Shown here piece by piece: positions 1 through 10,899 of a stretch of 64,000 nt of DNA. The notes under the pieces are model-generated. The model searched no databases and was not told where the DNA came from. It worked only from the letters and a program-made list of their open reading frames with translations. Made by a program: the position numbers and the translations under genes. This DNA is from Capra hircus (lineage: Eukaryota > Chordata > Mammalia > Artiodactyla > Bovidae): the NCBI RefSeq assembly GCF_001704415.2, contig NC_030817.1:52933550-52997549 (forward strand), written 5' to 3'. Each line of letters begins with the position of its first letter. Position 1 is the stretch's first letter.

Positions 1-180
1 GGATTTCTAGAGATGCCACTTTCCACTGTCTTGGCTGGGGTGACTTACATGCCAACCCGGAAAGCACTCAAATGCCAGGGCGTGTGTCTCAGTTGAGTGG
101 CTGACTAGGATATCCAGGACACAAAAGAGACTGGCATAATCTCAATAATGACAGTGACAAAGAACGTGAGCCTTAGTTTA

Positions 181-395
181 AGGAATCTGGGAGTCAGGTG
201 GATGCAAATGTATTTACTGACTGTGTCACCCGGGCACAACTACCAAGCATATTTGTGCCTCAGTTTCCCTGAAAAAGAGGGGTCAGGGTTTCCTCTTGGC
301 TGAGAAGTACACAGTAAATGAGCTAAGTCTGTTTGGTGGTTGGCGCATGGTTGGCACCTGATATATGACCGTCATATTTATAATAAACACCATCT
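181..395 (+). repeat. MIR SINE (ancient)
   Basis: The stretch runs in MIR sense order. It has a degenerate 'tgtgtcacccgggcacaac' middle (the position of the usual 'tgtgaccttgggcaag'), then 'cctcagtttccct', then a tail with 'gttggcacctgatatatga'. It is heavily diverged, as expected for a pre-eutherian SINE. Edges are approximate. Confidence 0.6.
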
Positions 396-466
396 TACAG
401 TATTTTTGGTTACTGTTTTGGAAAAATAATTTTTAGTATTTCTTTCTTTAAAAACTGTTTTATTAT

Positions 467-589
467 GGCTTTTTTTTTGGCCATGCTTCATGGCATGTGG
501 AATCTTAAGTTCCCCACCTAGGGATCAAATCTGTGCCCACTACATTGGCAGCACAGAGTCTTAACCACTGGACCACCAGGGAAGTCCCT
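467..589 (-). repeat. tRNA-derived CHR-type SINE
   Basis: On the minus strand it begins 'gggacttccctggtggtcca', followed by a tRNA-like B-box region and an A-run (seen here as a T-run at 470-478). This is the artiodactyl tRNA-Glu SINE head and a short tail. No clear TSD was found. Confidence 0.75.
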
Positions 590-659
590 ATTTTGAATTC
601 TTGAAAGGACAATAAATGTTCAGCAATCCTACACTGTCTGAATGCTAGACCAATGCTCT

Positions 660-790
660 GCTTGAGCACCTACTATGTGCAAGCCTCGCAGGGCAGACAA
701 GTCATGCCAAGACATAGCTTCTCACCTCATGAAACTTACTTCTAGGCTGGGCCATGAAACACTTATATCAGCATAAAGAATGAATAGGAG
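660..790 (-). repeat. L2 LINE 3' end fragment
   Basis: 'gagcacctactatgtgcaag' followed about 50 bases later by 'tcatgaaacttacttctag' is the antisense order of the L2 3' terminus. It is diverged and its edges are approximate. Confidence 0.55.
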
Positions 791-793
791 AGT

Positions 794-2015
794 TTGACAC
801 AGCAATAGGAAAAGTTTAAAAATAAAGTCCAGGATGAATTACCACACACACTAAACCATGTGTTACATAACCAAGAAGAAAAAGAGCAGTGACAAGTCAA
901 AATACTCCAGGCGATTTTAGTTTTCATCCCAATTTGGAACTTACAAAATTCTTCCTTTTTTTAAGTTGAAAAAAAGAGCTGTTTGGATTTACTGACACCA
1001 TGTTCCCTAATGATTGGTCTTTCTGATTCCAAAGTTCTATCAACACTCTGATGTTATGTCTTAGGGATGAAAAATCAAGGGGAGATGCTTTGCACAAAAC
1101 AAACCTCAGATGTCCTAGAACAACCCTTCTCTTCCAAATTCGATTCTTATTTTCAATTCCAAAAACAACACACAAGGCCTCAGAAGGTATAGACTACCTC
1201 ATGTTTATGCATGTGACCCTGGAGAAGTGAGGATTTCAGATGCCTTTGATTAACACATTGGCTGAAGAAAACATCTCCCCAAAGTTACTTACAGAAGAAC
1301 CAGTCCTCCCTGCCCCCACCTCACCTCAAACCTACAGAAATCTCCATCCTGCATCAATTTACAACGGAGCACTTGACACGACTTTATTGGTATATCTTTC
1401 TTATGCATTTGACCAATCAAAATGATAATTTAGACAAACTGGGGATGGCAGAGTGCATTATCCAGCCATATCTCATTATTATGCAAAAAATCAGATATTC
1501 ACAGCAACTGTCTCATCTATTTATTGTTTGGTTACTCATCTGGAAATTTTAATACTTTCTTCAGGGGCAGGGACTGGCAATAAAAAAATAGACCTATATA
1601 TCAAACCTTTAACTTCCAGCTATCATTGTGTGCCATAATACAGATGGAGTGGCTATCAGCAAGCTTTACTGTGTTGGTTTATTTCCTTCAACAGAGAATG
1701 TGGATTTAAATGGGATAAAGTAACAAAGTCGACTTAAGGCTGGAGGGCCCCTTGGAACCTTCCAGTTACTTTGCAAGCGCAGATAACTGGCTTTAGTCTG
1801 CCTCCCAAGGAACTGGTGCCTAGGACTGCCAACAGCTGTCTCAAAGATGAGAAGAGTGAGTGTGAGATGGAATGGGAGGTGTTCAGGGTAAGAGATGAGG
1901 GCACGGCATCTCAGAAAGGCTATCCCCCATCGCTTTTCATAAGGCAGTGTTTCTATGGGCCACATTCCCCTTCTCACTAACGCAAATGCCAGCACTGTTT
2001 TTCATTACTTTACAA
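794..2015. other. Unique sequence, no gene recognised
   Basis: No interspersed repeat and no convincing reading frame. Open frames here are short, occur on both strands and resemble nothing I know. The 1450-1660 part is AT-rich and low in CpG, with no clear function. Confidence 0.55.
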
Positions 2016-2019
2016 TTAA

Positions 2020-2185
2020 CAATATTTAATATTCATCACAAGCTTGTGAAGTATGCCATGGTATTATGTCATTTCATAGTTGGGGAACTGAGGCACAGAG
2101 TGGTTACATAATTTTCTCAGCTAGTAGGCAATGAAAGCAGGATTTAAATGCAGGCAGCTTGGCTCCAGAATTTGTGTTCCGCATA
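2020..2185 (-). repeat. MIR SINE, antisense
   Basis: 'ggggaactgaggcacagag' followed by 'ctcagctagtaggcaatga' and 'cagcttggctccagaattt' is the MIR core read from the opposite strand. Confidence 0.65.
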
Positions 2186-2344
2186 CCAAGTGCATGGAAG
2201 TGTAATAGCTCTCTGCTTCTGCTTTTCACCATTTACACCAGAAGAGTAAATTGGTGGGGAACAAACCATAATCTGCCTCCAAGAGAATTATATGAACTAT
2301 TGTTTAAAGATCAGATTATGAAACCTTGATCAACTGACTTAGTA

Positions 2345-2405
2345 ACTTGCATTTTTAAACAAGTTCCCTAGGTTCTTAATCACATAAAAGTTCAAGAATC
2401 ATCAG
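2345..2405. repeat. MER5A-like hAT fragment
   Basis: 'aaacaagttccctaggttct' leading to 'aaagttcaagaatcatc' resembles one terminal half of the MER5A non-autonomous hAT element. Only about 60 bases can be recognised. Confidence 0.4.
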
Positions 2406-2439
2406 AATAGATTTTCTGGACTAGGAATCAAAGGGTAAT

Positions 2440-2655
2440 CTGGATTGGATCCCAATTCTACTGTTGATGAGTTTTATAACTTTGGAGAAATCATCTGAGC
2501 TTTCTTGGCGTAGGTTTCCTCATCTGTATAATGAGGACAAATTCTGTCCTACACATTAGGCAAAGTTGTTTGGAAGAATGAGTCGAGAAAAGGCATGTGA
2601 AAGAAGTCAATAACATGAAAAGATTTCCAAATATGAGCTATTATTATTACTGGTC
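2440..2655 (+). repeat. MIR SINE
   Basis: Sense MIR order: a degenerate 'ctttggagaaatcatctgag', then 'tttcctcatctgtataatga', then 'gtttggaagaatgag' and a tail ending in 'gagctattattattac'. Confidence 0.65.
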
Positions 2656-2894
2656 TCTCATGACTTCATGTGTGGAAGATTTTTGTCCCTGCTAAAATTA
2701 TAGGCTCTTTGTTGGGGGATAGGTGATGCAGCTATATTTCTTTTCTACCCATAGTGACTTGTGCCATGTCAAGCATATTATAGCTACCAAAACACACTGA
2801 CTTAGTTCAATACATTTTTTAAATATGTAAGCAGGTACACAGAATCAACACTCTTTACTGTTTGCATTTCTAGTGACCAACATTTGTGCACTGT

Positions 2895-3065
2895 GCCCCC
2901 AGACTCAGAATAATTTTGTGTACATTATCACATTTGATTCTCATGAGTCTTGTAGGAAAGAGGGCAGTTAATGGTAATAGCTCCATTGTCCTGGAAAAGA
3001 TGAAGCTCAGGCTCAATCATTTGCCCAAGGTCATCCAGTTAGTAACCAAATGACAATTTCCATAG
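2895..3065 (-). repeat. MIR SINE, antisense
   Basis: 'acattatcacatttgattct' then 'gaagctcaggctcaatcatt' and 'gcccaaggtcatccagttag' match antisense MIR. Confidence 0.6.
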
Positions 3066-3495
3066 TTTACTATGATACCACACGACACAATGAAATGAGT
3101 TGCTGTTGGAACAACTGTACCAAAAGAGATGGAAAGTGTCAAATTTTAGAAAAGGGAGAGCCACTACCCACAAGGAATATTATCAGGAGAAAAAATGGTA
3201 GTGGTAGGGGGAAAAAGATGTTTAATTTGCATAAGGAACAGCCTGGTTTCCAACAGGTAGGAAAGTTGGCCCTCTTGGCAGGAACAAGGCCCAAAAAGTA
3301 GTGAGCTTAACTGGAAAACTATAAAATACCCCCAGTGCTGACTTATGAATAGTGTCTATTTTCTTCATATTTAGAAAACCAGTACAACTCTGGAAAAGCC
3401 AAGATTCTATAAAAAGAACAAGAGGAAAATACTGTTAATTTTGTAGGCCCATGGTTGCCAACTTAAGAAAGAGGACATGGGACCATATCCTGGTT
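3066..3495. other. Unique sequence, nothing recognised
   Basis: An 83-codon open frame at 3050-3301 has no recognisable family features. No repeat was identified. Confidence 0.5.
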
Positions 3496-3508
3496 TTAAC
3501 ATCTTCCA

Positions 3509-3715
3509 CTTTTTAAAATGATTATTTTTAAGGATTTTTAAAAATGTGGACCATTTTCTAAGTATTTATTGAATTTGTTACAATATTGCTTCTGTTGTAT
3601 GTTTTGGTTTTTTGGTCACAAGGCACATGGGGTTTTAACTCCTCGACGAGGGATCAAACCTGTAGCCCCTGCTTTGGAAGGTGAAGTCTCAACCACTGGA
3701 CCACCAGGGAAGTCC
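3509..3715 (-). repeat. CHR-type tRNA SINE with 13-bp TSD
   Basis: The minus strand has the 'ggacttccctggtggtccag' head. The 3' tail contains 'ttcaataaatac', seen here as the complement near 3560. The element is bracketed by exact 13-bp direct repeats 'ttaacatcttcca' at 3496-3508 and 3716-3728. The TSD shows a single LINE-driven insertion. Confidence 0.86.
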
Positions 3716-3884
3716 TTAACATCTTCCAATTTCGAAAGGCATTCCTTTTGGGCTCAGTTAGACTCTGTTCACCATCAAATAGTTTTCCAAAGGCAATTAT
3801 GAATAAGTTTCATCTGCTGGATTGGTCCAAATGCATTTCACATTATAATACTCTTAAATTTTCTAGACCTACCATTAAACAACA

Positions 3885-5130
3885 TTAATTAAGACTTTGT
3901 GGTATTGGCATAAAGATAGAGACCAGAAACAGAGCCACACATATACGGTCAACTGATTTTATACATACATCCAGGTAATTCAATGATTAAAAATAGTCTT
4001 TTCCATAAATGAAACTTGAACAAACTGAACATTTATATGAAAGAAATCTCAGCCTTTATCGAAATCATTCACAAAATTTGACTCAGGTTGGATCACAGAC
4101 CTAATGTAAAGCCAAAGTATGAAACCTTTAGAAAGAATTTAAAAAAATTGGAAAATAAACCTTTGTGTCCTTGAGTTAGCCAAAGATTTCTTAAAGAACA
4201 TCTTTTTTAATGAAAATATACAAGATATATATCTGATAAAGACTTGTATCAAACATATGTAAAGAACTTATACAACTCAATAATAAGACTAAAAATAATA
4301 AGCAAAGATTTGAACAGACATTTCACCAAATAAGAAATATGGGTGGTAAATAAACAATTGAAAAGGTATGTGCTCAAAAATACTACTTATTAGGAAAACG
4401 CAAATTAAAAAACACCTACTAGAATGACTAAATTTTAGGACCCAACAATGCCAAGTGTTGACAAGGATGTAGGATTAGTGGAGCTTGCAAACATTTTTGA
4501 TAGAAATACAAAAAGGACAATCACTTTGGAAAATAGTTAGGTAATTCCTTATAAACATACCCTTTCCACATCCCAGCAATTCCACTCCTAGGGATTTACC
4601 GAGAGAAAAAAATACTCTGTATAAAGATCTATACATGACTGTTTATAACAGCCTTGTCTTATTTACAATGGCCTCAAACTGGAAACAATCCAAACGTTCT
4701 TCAACTGGTAAATGGATAAACAAACAGGTATGTCCAAACAACAAAACACTTCTCAGCAATAGAAAAAAAAAACTGACCTATTGATATGTGCAACAACTTG
4801 AATGAATCTCATAAGCACTATTCTAAGTAAAGAAACCAGATACAAAGATTAGTTTCTATTGATATGAATTACCATTTATATGAATTTCTGGGAAAAGCAA
4901 AAATATAGGAACAGAAATCAGATCAGTGATTGCCACGGGCTGGCAGTAAGGACAGGAACTGACTCCAAAGACTTCTTGTGTGAGGAACTTTTGGGGATGA
5001 TGGAGCTATTTTATATCTTGATTATTGTGGTAGTGTTTATTCAACTGCATACATTTATCAAGTCATCATATTGCATACTTAAAATTGGGGAATTTTACTC
5101 TGTAAGTTATACTTAACTGAAGCTGACTCC
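3885..5130 (+). mobile_element. Old L1 LINE, ORF2 3' end and 3' UTR
   Basis: The order follows L1: the ORF2 C-terminal coding region ('cttggaacaaactg'-like to 'cccagcaattccactcctag' near 4575 and 'actggaaacaatccaaacg' near 4680), then 'tggataaacaaacaggtatg' and the 3' UTR ending near 5115. Frames are destroyed by many stops, and it is 5'-truncated. The divergence suggests an L1M-age copy, long inactive. Confidence 0.8.
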
Positions 5131-5144
5131 TCCAAAAAAAGTCC

Positions 5145-5400
5145 TTCCAATGGCTCCCCACTTCCCTTGGAGTAACTGACTGTAAGCCAACAGTCCCTCT
5201 GTGATCTGACCCTCTCCTCCTCTTTCATCTGCTTCCACTCTTCCTCTTGCTCCTCTGCTCCAGCTATAATAGCCTCCTGGCCATTAGCCTTCTACAAACA
5301 CACCAGGCCCATGCCCTTTCTAAGGTACTCCACTAATTCCCTCCACCTCCTTTAAGTCTGTGGTTAAATGTCACTATCTCAGAGAGACAATCTCTCAACT
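5145..5400 (+). repeat. L2 LINE fragment
   Basis: 'caatggctccccacttccct' through 'tgatctgaccctctcctcct', 'acaccaggcccatgcccttt' and 'aaatgtcactatctcagag' is the sense order of the L2 ORF2 end and 3' UTR. Confidence 0.65.
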
Positions 5401-5554
5401 AATGTTGTTTGAATGAGTTTCTCATATGTTTAAATGAGTTTTTGCACATGTAAGTAGGTGAAGCTGAATCAAAAAATCTGAGTTTTCTGGCCTAACATTC
5501 TACAGTGCTGACATTTAGCACTTAGGATGCAAAACTCCCCACAGATGATAATAG

Positions 5555-6290
5555 GACTATATAATATACAAGGGAATATTACTCAGACATAAAAAAGAAT
5601 GAAACAATGTCACTCACAGCAACATGAATGGACCTAGAGATTATCCTACTAAGTAAGATAGAGAAAGACAAATATCATATCACCTATATATGGAATCTAA
5701 TAAAAATGAAACAAATGAACTTATTTACAAAACAAAAACAGACTCACAGATCTCAAAATCAAATTAATAGTTACCAAAGGGGAAACATGGGGGGAAGTGA
5801 TAAACTAGGAGACTGGGATTGACATACACATACTACTATATATAAAGTAGGGGCTCCCCAGGTAGCACTAGTGGTAAAGAACCTGCCTGCCAGTACAGGA
5901 GACTTAAGAGAAGCGGATTCAATCCCTGGGTGGGGAAGAGCCTCTGGAAAAGGGCATGGCAACCCACTCCAGTACTCTTGCCTGGAGAATCCCATGGACA
6001 GAGGAGCCTGGTGGGCTACAGTCCATAGCGTTGCAGAGAGTCAGACATGACTGAAGAGACTCAGTATGGCACATATATAAAATACATAACTAATAAGGAT
6101 CTACTGTATAGTACAGGGAACTCTACTCAATATTATGTAATAACCTATATGGGAAAAGAGTCTGAGAAATAATATATATGTGTGTATATATATATATATA
6201 ACTGATTCACTTTGTTGTACAGTAGAAACGAATTCAACATTGTAAATCAACTATACTCCAATAAAAACTTTTTACAAAAAAAATGAAAGA
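5555..6290 (+). mobile_element. Artiodactyl L1 3' end, split by a SINE
   Basis: Left part 5555-5846 has 'gggaatattactcagacata' and 'acatgaatggacctagagat'. Right part 6073-6290 has 'gtacagggaactctactcaa', a (TA)n run at 6184-6200 and 'atactccaataaaa' near the 3' end. Together they are one L1 3' terminus cut by the SINE at 5847-6072. Confidence 0.85.
5847..6072 (+). repeat. Bov-tA SINE inside L1
   Basis: Sense copy: the tRNA-like head 'gggctccccaggtagcacta' is followed by the Bov-A unit ('ggcaacccactccagtactc' to 'gagtcagacatgactga'). 9-bp TSDs 'atatataaa' lie at 5838-5846 and 6073-6081, so it landed after the L1. Confidence 0.9.
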
Positions 6291-6400
6291 AAATAGAATA
6301 AAAATGTATTAAATGGCAGGTAAGCAGAACAGAGTTCTGGAGTGTTCTGATGGGGAAAGGTCATTTCCAATTGTCAGAACTGAGAGGTTTAATAGAGGAA

Positions 6401-6518
6401 AGTGAGAGTGTTAGTTACTCAGTTGTATCCGAATTTTTGCTACCCCATGGACTGTGGTCTCTTTCCATGGAATTCTCCAGGCAAGGATACTGGAGCAGGT
6501 AGCCATTCCCTTCCCCAG
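6401..6518 (-). repeat. Bov-A monomer SINE
   Basis: A single antisense Bov-A unit ('ttactcagttgtatccga' to 'gtagccattccct'), lacking the tRNA-like head. Perfect 12-bp TSDs 'ttaatagaggaa' are at 6389-6400 and 6519-6530. Confidence 0.87.
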
Positions 6519-6864
6519 TTAATAGAGGAAGTGACCCCTAAAGATCGAGTAGGATTTCTTTCCTTGAAAACAATTATCTGGACAACCGGAAATATTGTTC
6601 TAGCTTCTGTATGGAGTAACATTGTGGCTCTACTTAGTCTGTACAGTTTGAACATAGCACTCCAGAATGCTTTGAGAATATTCTAGAAAATGATTCAGGA
6701 TTTCTTCTCCATATCCATGGTGCCATTTTCTTATTCACTAGCCTGCTGGCATTATTAGCAATTAATTGGCTAAGGTACATGTTCCATCAATGCCATACCA
6801 GACATTAGGAAAATTAATAAGATCTCTCCCTTGTAATATATCTGTTGACATATCTTTTATACTA

Positions 6865-6965
6865 TATTATATTCTGATCTCCTGGAGGGCAGGGTTGAGT
6901 CTCCCTCAGTTTTGGATCCACCACAATGAAGCAGGCTCAAAGAAGGCATGTTCCTCAGAATTTTG
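6865..6965 (+). repeat. Possible L2 3' end
   Basis: 'atctcctggagggcagggtt' followed by 'ggctcaaagaaggc' resembles the terminal L2 segment, but only weakly. Confidence 0.35.
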
Positions 6966-7316
6966 AGCATTCTGCTTATATTAATGTGTACATCAGGGAA
7001 GAACAATTAGCAAGGTCATTAATCACGACTCTTCAATTAATTGTGAAAACTAATTGCCTGTTAAGGTAAGGCAAGCCTTATCTCCTTAATCAGAGGGGTT
7101 ATAATCTGAGCATGTTGGAGAAATTTGAGATGCTGATGTGAAAGACAAAATGGATGAAGTTCAAACACAAAGCCAAAATTCCAAGGTCTTATCATTTATT
7201 CTTGTTTATCCATAGTTGGTAGAATCTTTTACCCAGACAAGCTTTACAAGGGAAATACAGACAGGATTTAGGCTGTGGTTTGGATTACCTTCTTTCTAAA
7301 CAGACTTTTATTCTTG
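6966..7316. other. Unique block, possible conserved non-coding DNA
   Basis: No repeat is visible. Between about 6995 and 7110 there are many homeodomain-type cores ('caattagc', 'cattaatc', 'caattaat', 'actaattgcc'). This motif density is typical of developmental enhancers, but conservation cannot be judged from one sequence. Confidence 0.35.
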
Positions 7317-7350
7317 CTATGGACTGAACGTCTCTCTCCCTGTCTGTCTT

Positions 7351-7397
7351 ACACGCACGCACACACACGCGCGCGCGCACACACACACACACACACA
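7351..7397. repeat. (CA)n/(CG)n microsatellite
   Basis: Alternating purine-pyrimidine run, mostly CA with a central GCGCGCGCGC, inside the MLT1 LTR. Such runs can adopt left-handed DNA and are usually length-polymorphic. Confidence 0.95.
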
Positions 7398-7490
7398 TGT
7401 TGAAGCCCTAACCTCCAATGCATATGAATTTGGAGATGGGGCCTTTAAGGAAGTATTTAAGGTTATAAGAGGCCATAAGAGTAGGAACCT

Positions 7491-7634
7491 GGGACTTTCC
7501 TGGTGGTCCAGTGGCTAAGAATCCACACTCCCAATGCAGGGGGCCTGGGTTCGATTCCTAGTCAGGGAGCTGGATCGCACATGCTAAAACTAAAAGTTTG
7601 CATGCTACAGCTAAAAGCTTCTGGTGAAGCCTGA
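7491..7634 (+). repeat. CHR-type SINE, 3'-short copy
   Basis: The sense head 'gggactttcctggtggtcca' and B-box region 'gggttcgattcctagtcag' are present, followed by 'atcgcacatgctaaaacta'. The flanks 'ggaacctg' and 'gaagcctg' may be a degenerate TSD within the MLT1 LTR. Confidence 0.72.
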
Positions 7635-7646
7635 TCTGATAGGATT

Positions 7647-7918
7647 GCTGCTGCTGCTAAATCACTTCAGTCATGTCCGACTCTGTGCGACCCCATAGAC
7701 GGCAGCCCACCAGGTCCCCCGTCCTTGGGATTCTCCAGGCAAGAACACTAGAGTGAGTTGCCATTTCCTTCTCCAGTGCATGACAGTGAAAAGTGAAAGT
7801 GAAGTCGCTCAGTCATTTCTGACTCTTAGCGACCCCATGGACTGCAGCCTACCAGGCTCCTCCATCCATGGGATTTTCCAGGCAAGAGTACTGGAGTGGG
7901 GTGCCATTGCCTTCTCCG
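7647..7918 (-). repeat. Bov-A2 (dimeric Bov-A) SINE
   Basis: Two Bov-A units in antisense, joined by 'gtgaaaagtgaaagtgaagt' near 7790 and starting at a (GCT)n run. Perfect 12-bp TSDs 'tctgataggatt' at 7635-7646 and 7919-7930 show that it split the MLT1 LTR. Confidence 0.92.
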
Positions 7919-8211
7919 TCTGATAGGATTAGTGGCCTCATAAGAAGAAAGACCAGAGAGTTTGCTCTTTCAGCCCCCGCCCCCATGCACATGCCCTAAA
8001 GAAAGGCCAAGTGAGCTCACCGTAAGAAGACAGCTGTCTACAGGCCACGAAGAGAGGTCTCACCAGAAACTGAATTGGCTGGCACTGTGCTCATGGACTT
8101 CTAATGTCCAGACCATGAAAAAATAAATGTTTATGGCTTAAGTCACCCTGCCTGTGGTATTTGTCATAGCAGCGCAAGCAGACCAGGGCAATTCTCTCAG
8201 CACTATAGTAC

Positions 8212-8906
8212 TCACTCACTCACTCACTTCAGTCGCTCAGTCGTGTCCGACTCTTTGAGACCCCATGAATTGCAGCACGCCAGGCCTCCCTGTCCATCAC
8301 CATCTCCCGGAGTTCACTCAGACTCGTGTCCATCGAGTCCGTGATGCCATCCAGCCATCCCATCCTCTGTTGTCCCCTTCTCCTCCTGCCCCCAATCCCT
8401 CCCAGCATCAGAGTCTTTTCCAATGAGTCAACTCTTCGCATGAGGAGGCCAAAGTACTGGAGCTTCAGCTTCAGCATCATTCCTTCCAAAGAAATCCTAG
8501 GGTTGATCTCCTTCAGAATAGACTGGTTGGATCTCCTTGCAGTCCAAGGGACTCTCAAGAGTCTTTTCCAACACCACAGTTCAAAAGCATCAATTCTTCG
8601 GCCCTCATCCTTCTTCACAGTCCAACTCTCACATCCATACATGACCACAAGAAAAATCATAGCCTTGACTAGACGGACCTTAGTCGGCAAAGTAATGTCC
8701 CTGCTTTTGAATATGCTATCTAGGTTGGTCATAACTTTTCTTCCAAGGAGTAAGCGTCTTTTAATTTCATGGCGGCAGTCACCATCAGCAATGATTTTGG
8801 AGCCCCCAAAAATAAAGTCTGACACTGTTTTCACTGTTTCCCCGTCTATTTCCCATGAAGTGATGGGACCAGATGCCATGATCTTCGTTTTCTGAATGTT
8901 GAGTTT
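8212..8906 (-). mobile_element. BovB LINE 3' fragment
   Basis: Antisense BovB 3' end. On the minus strand a 216-codon open frame (8879 to 8229) encodes the ORF2 C-terminus. It includes 'ASGPITSWEIDGETV', 'MYGCESWTVKK', 'FELWCWKRLLRVPW' and 'AIHGVSKSRTRLSD', which is the natural BovB terminus. The catalytic YADD region is absent. The 3' tail is an (ACTC)n run at 8211-8228. Short flanking repeats 'tagtac' at 8206-8211 and 8907-8912 may be the TSD. Confidence 0.9.
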
Positions 8907-9094
8907 TAGTACACTTGGTCACAAATAATCTAATCCTAAATTCTCTGCTCCATGGATTTAGAATCTCCTTTGTCCCAAGGTTTCTCAGAAAATCTCTCAT
9001 TCCCAAACTGACCTGCTCTCTCCACACTTTCTCCCTGCTACACTTCAACTAGCACATGAATTTGAAATTCATGAAATTCATGAATGAACTGTGC

Positions 9095-9320
9095 TCAAGT
9101 CAAGTCCATGAGCACAGTGCCAGCCAATCCAGTTTCTGGTGAGACCTCTCTTCCTGGCCTGTAGACAGCTGTCTTACAGTGAGCTCACTTGGCCTTTCTC
9201 TAGGGCATGTGCATAGGGACAGGGGGAGAAAGAGTAACCTATCTGGTCTTTCTTCTTATAAGGCCACTAATCCTATCGGATTAGGTTTCCACTCTTTTCA
9301 TTTGCCATAGCCAACTTTAA
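9095..9320 (-). mobile_element. MLT1 LTR segment, inverted relative to 7317-8190
   Basis: Its reverse complement matches 7921-8100 over about 185 bases with roughly 14 mismatches and one 3-base gap. Similarity continues more weakly into the part of the first copy before its SINE insertions. See the findings for why this is unusual. Confidence 0.66.
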
Positions 9321-9418
9321 CTTAGGTTTGAAAATTGTATTTTCTAGCAATTTTTGTATGATAGAAAATTTTCAAATAATCTGTGAAGAGTATAGGTATT
9401 ACCTTTGTACATGTGTTT

Positions 9419-9727
9419 ATTTATTTTATTTGTATTATTCTGGCTACCCTGGGTCTGCACTGCTGCCCTCGGGCTTTCTCTAGTTGAGGCAAGTGGGAGC
9501 TACTCTTTGTTGCAGTGCTCAGGCTTCTCACGGTGGTGGCTTCTCTTGTTGTGGAGCACAGGCTCCAAGAACATACACTTCAGGAGTTGTGGTGCCGGGG
9601 CTCAATAGTTGTGGAGCCTGGGCTTAGCTGCTCTGTGGCATGTTGATCTTCCTGGACCAGGGATCAAACCCATGTCTCCTGCACTGGCAGGCGGATTCTT
9701 AACCACTAGCCCACCAACGAGGTCCCT
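9419..9727 (-). repeat. CHR-2-type tRNA SINE, long copy
   Basis: The antisense tail region ('ggctaccctgggtctgcact', 'gttgtggagcacaggctcca') and tRNA-like head ('gaccagggatcaaaccca', ending 'aacgaggtccc') are all present, about 309 bases. TSDs 'gt(a/g)catgtgttt' are at 9407-9418 and 9728-9739. Confidence 0.86.
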
Positions 9728-9739
9728 GTGCATGTGTTT

Positions 9740-10048
9740 CTAAGGAGAGTGGGATCCAACAGAAAGCATTCAAAAACTCACATTTCTAAACGTTACTTAA
9801 TATTCTTAGTCTTTGGAGATATTTAGGGTATTGTTATAGAAGACTTGTTTGGCATTGTAAAGAATGAATCAAAATTCTTCAGTTCATTATACTGAACATC
9901 ACATGATTGATTCTCATCTCTACATTCATTCAAAGTAGCTCAGAAAGTTATAGGGCTAACGTCACCCACCTCCTCAACTCCAGGATGCCCCAGGCATTTT
10001 GGTTCTGGATGTTTGCCTTGTATCACAAGGCAAGTGCCTTTTAGAGTC
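9740..10048. other. Unique sequence, nothing recognised
   Basis: AT-rich unique DNA with no repeat and no supported reading frame. Confidence 0.5.
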
Positions 10049-10230
10049 TCTGCTGCTGCTGCTGCTAAGTCACTTCAGTCGTGTCCAACTCTGTGCGACC
10101 CCATAGACAGCAGCCCACCAGGCTCCGCTGTCCCTGGGATTCTCTAGGCAAGAACACTGGAGTGGGTTGCCATTTCCTTCTCCAATGCATGAAAGCGAAA
10201 AGTGAAAGTGAAGTCACTGAGTCGTGTCCC
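10049..10230 (-). repeat. Bov-A2 SINE, truncated dimer
   Basis: It begins with (CTG)n at 10050-10067, then one full antisense Bov-A unit and the linker 'gaaaagtgaaagtgaagtca'. The second unit breaks off near 10230. No TSD found. Confidence 0.85.
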
Positions 10231-10889
10231 AGTGCTCTGAATCAGGAGCTGGGCATGCACTCTTCAGTCTATCCTGAAGGCTGGACTTTCAGTTACTAAG
10301 ACAGTGTGATTTGTACTGTGTTCCTCTCTTCCTTTGGAAGCCAAGGCAATACAGTATGGGGGAAAGATAAAAGTTTTAGAGTTAGATAGAATTAGAGTTA
10401 CAATTTTCTGGCTTACTTTTCTTTGGTCAGCTTTCTCGAAAAATGGAAATACTGATGCTTATATCTGCTGTGCTCTTAACAATGACAATGCTAAGACGTG
10501 TCTCTGCACATTCTGGAGCTATTGCATCAGTCAGAGTTTGTCAGAAGAGTGAATCCTTATAAGAGGTGGAGGATACAGCATTAATGATGCATTGTAGGAG
10601 CACATGGGCAAGTCTATGCAAGGTGTGGCCTCTATGTCTGGTCTGAGTTTGATACCTTCAATTGCTTGGCAACTGGGAAAAAAGACTTGACAATGAAGTA
10701 CAGAACAAGGCAAGAACTCAGGAAGATACACTGGAATCTGCATCTCTCTCTTCAGGCCTTTGTCCTCAATGACATTGATGACCTGTAGGAGAAACCTCTT
10801 CTGTTTTGCCACAGACAAAATATATGTTTTGCACACATTACCCTGTCTAAGACCTAGAAAAGCTGAGAAGAAATCTGATGGGAGCTTTA
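10231..10889. other. Unique sequence, nothing recognised
   Basis: Open frames of 66-101 codons occur on both strands without recognisable features. No interspersed repeat seen. Confidence 0.5.
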
Positions 10890-10899
10890 GGAGCTATGG

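Larger units (their letters stand above)
7317..8190 (+). mobile_element. MLT1-type (ERVL-MaLR) LTR, interrupted
   Basis: It starts 'tgctatggactgaacg' and continues with 'gttgaagccctaacctccaa' and 'gaatttggagatggggcc'. After two SINE insertions it resumes at 7930 with 'gattagtggcctcataaga', then 'cagctgtctacaggcca'. 'aataaatgtttatggcttaa' (polyadenylation signal AATAAA) and 'gtggtatttgtcatagcagc' lie near the end. A solo LTR of ancient type with no internal retroviral genes. Confidence 0.7.

Noticed and set aside
7647..7665. (GCT)n runs at SINE edges as disease-type triplet repeats
   Set aside because: They are the normal variable tail of Bov-A2 elements and recur at 10050, 18357, 38254 and 52135.
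8326..8895. 189-codon plus-strand frame
   Set aside because: It is the complement of the BovB ORF2 fragment; the meaningful frame is on the minus strand.
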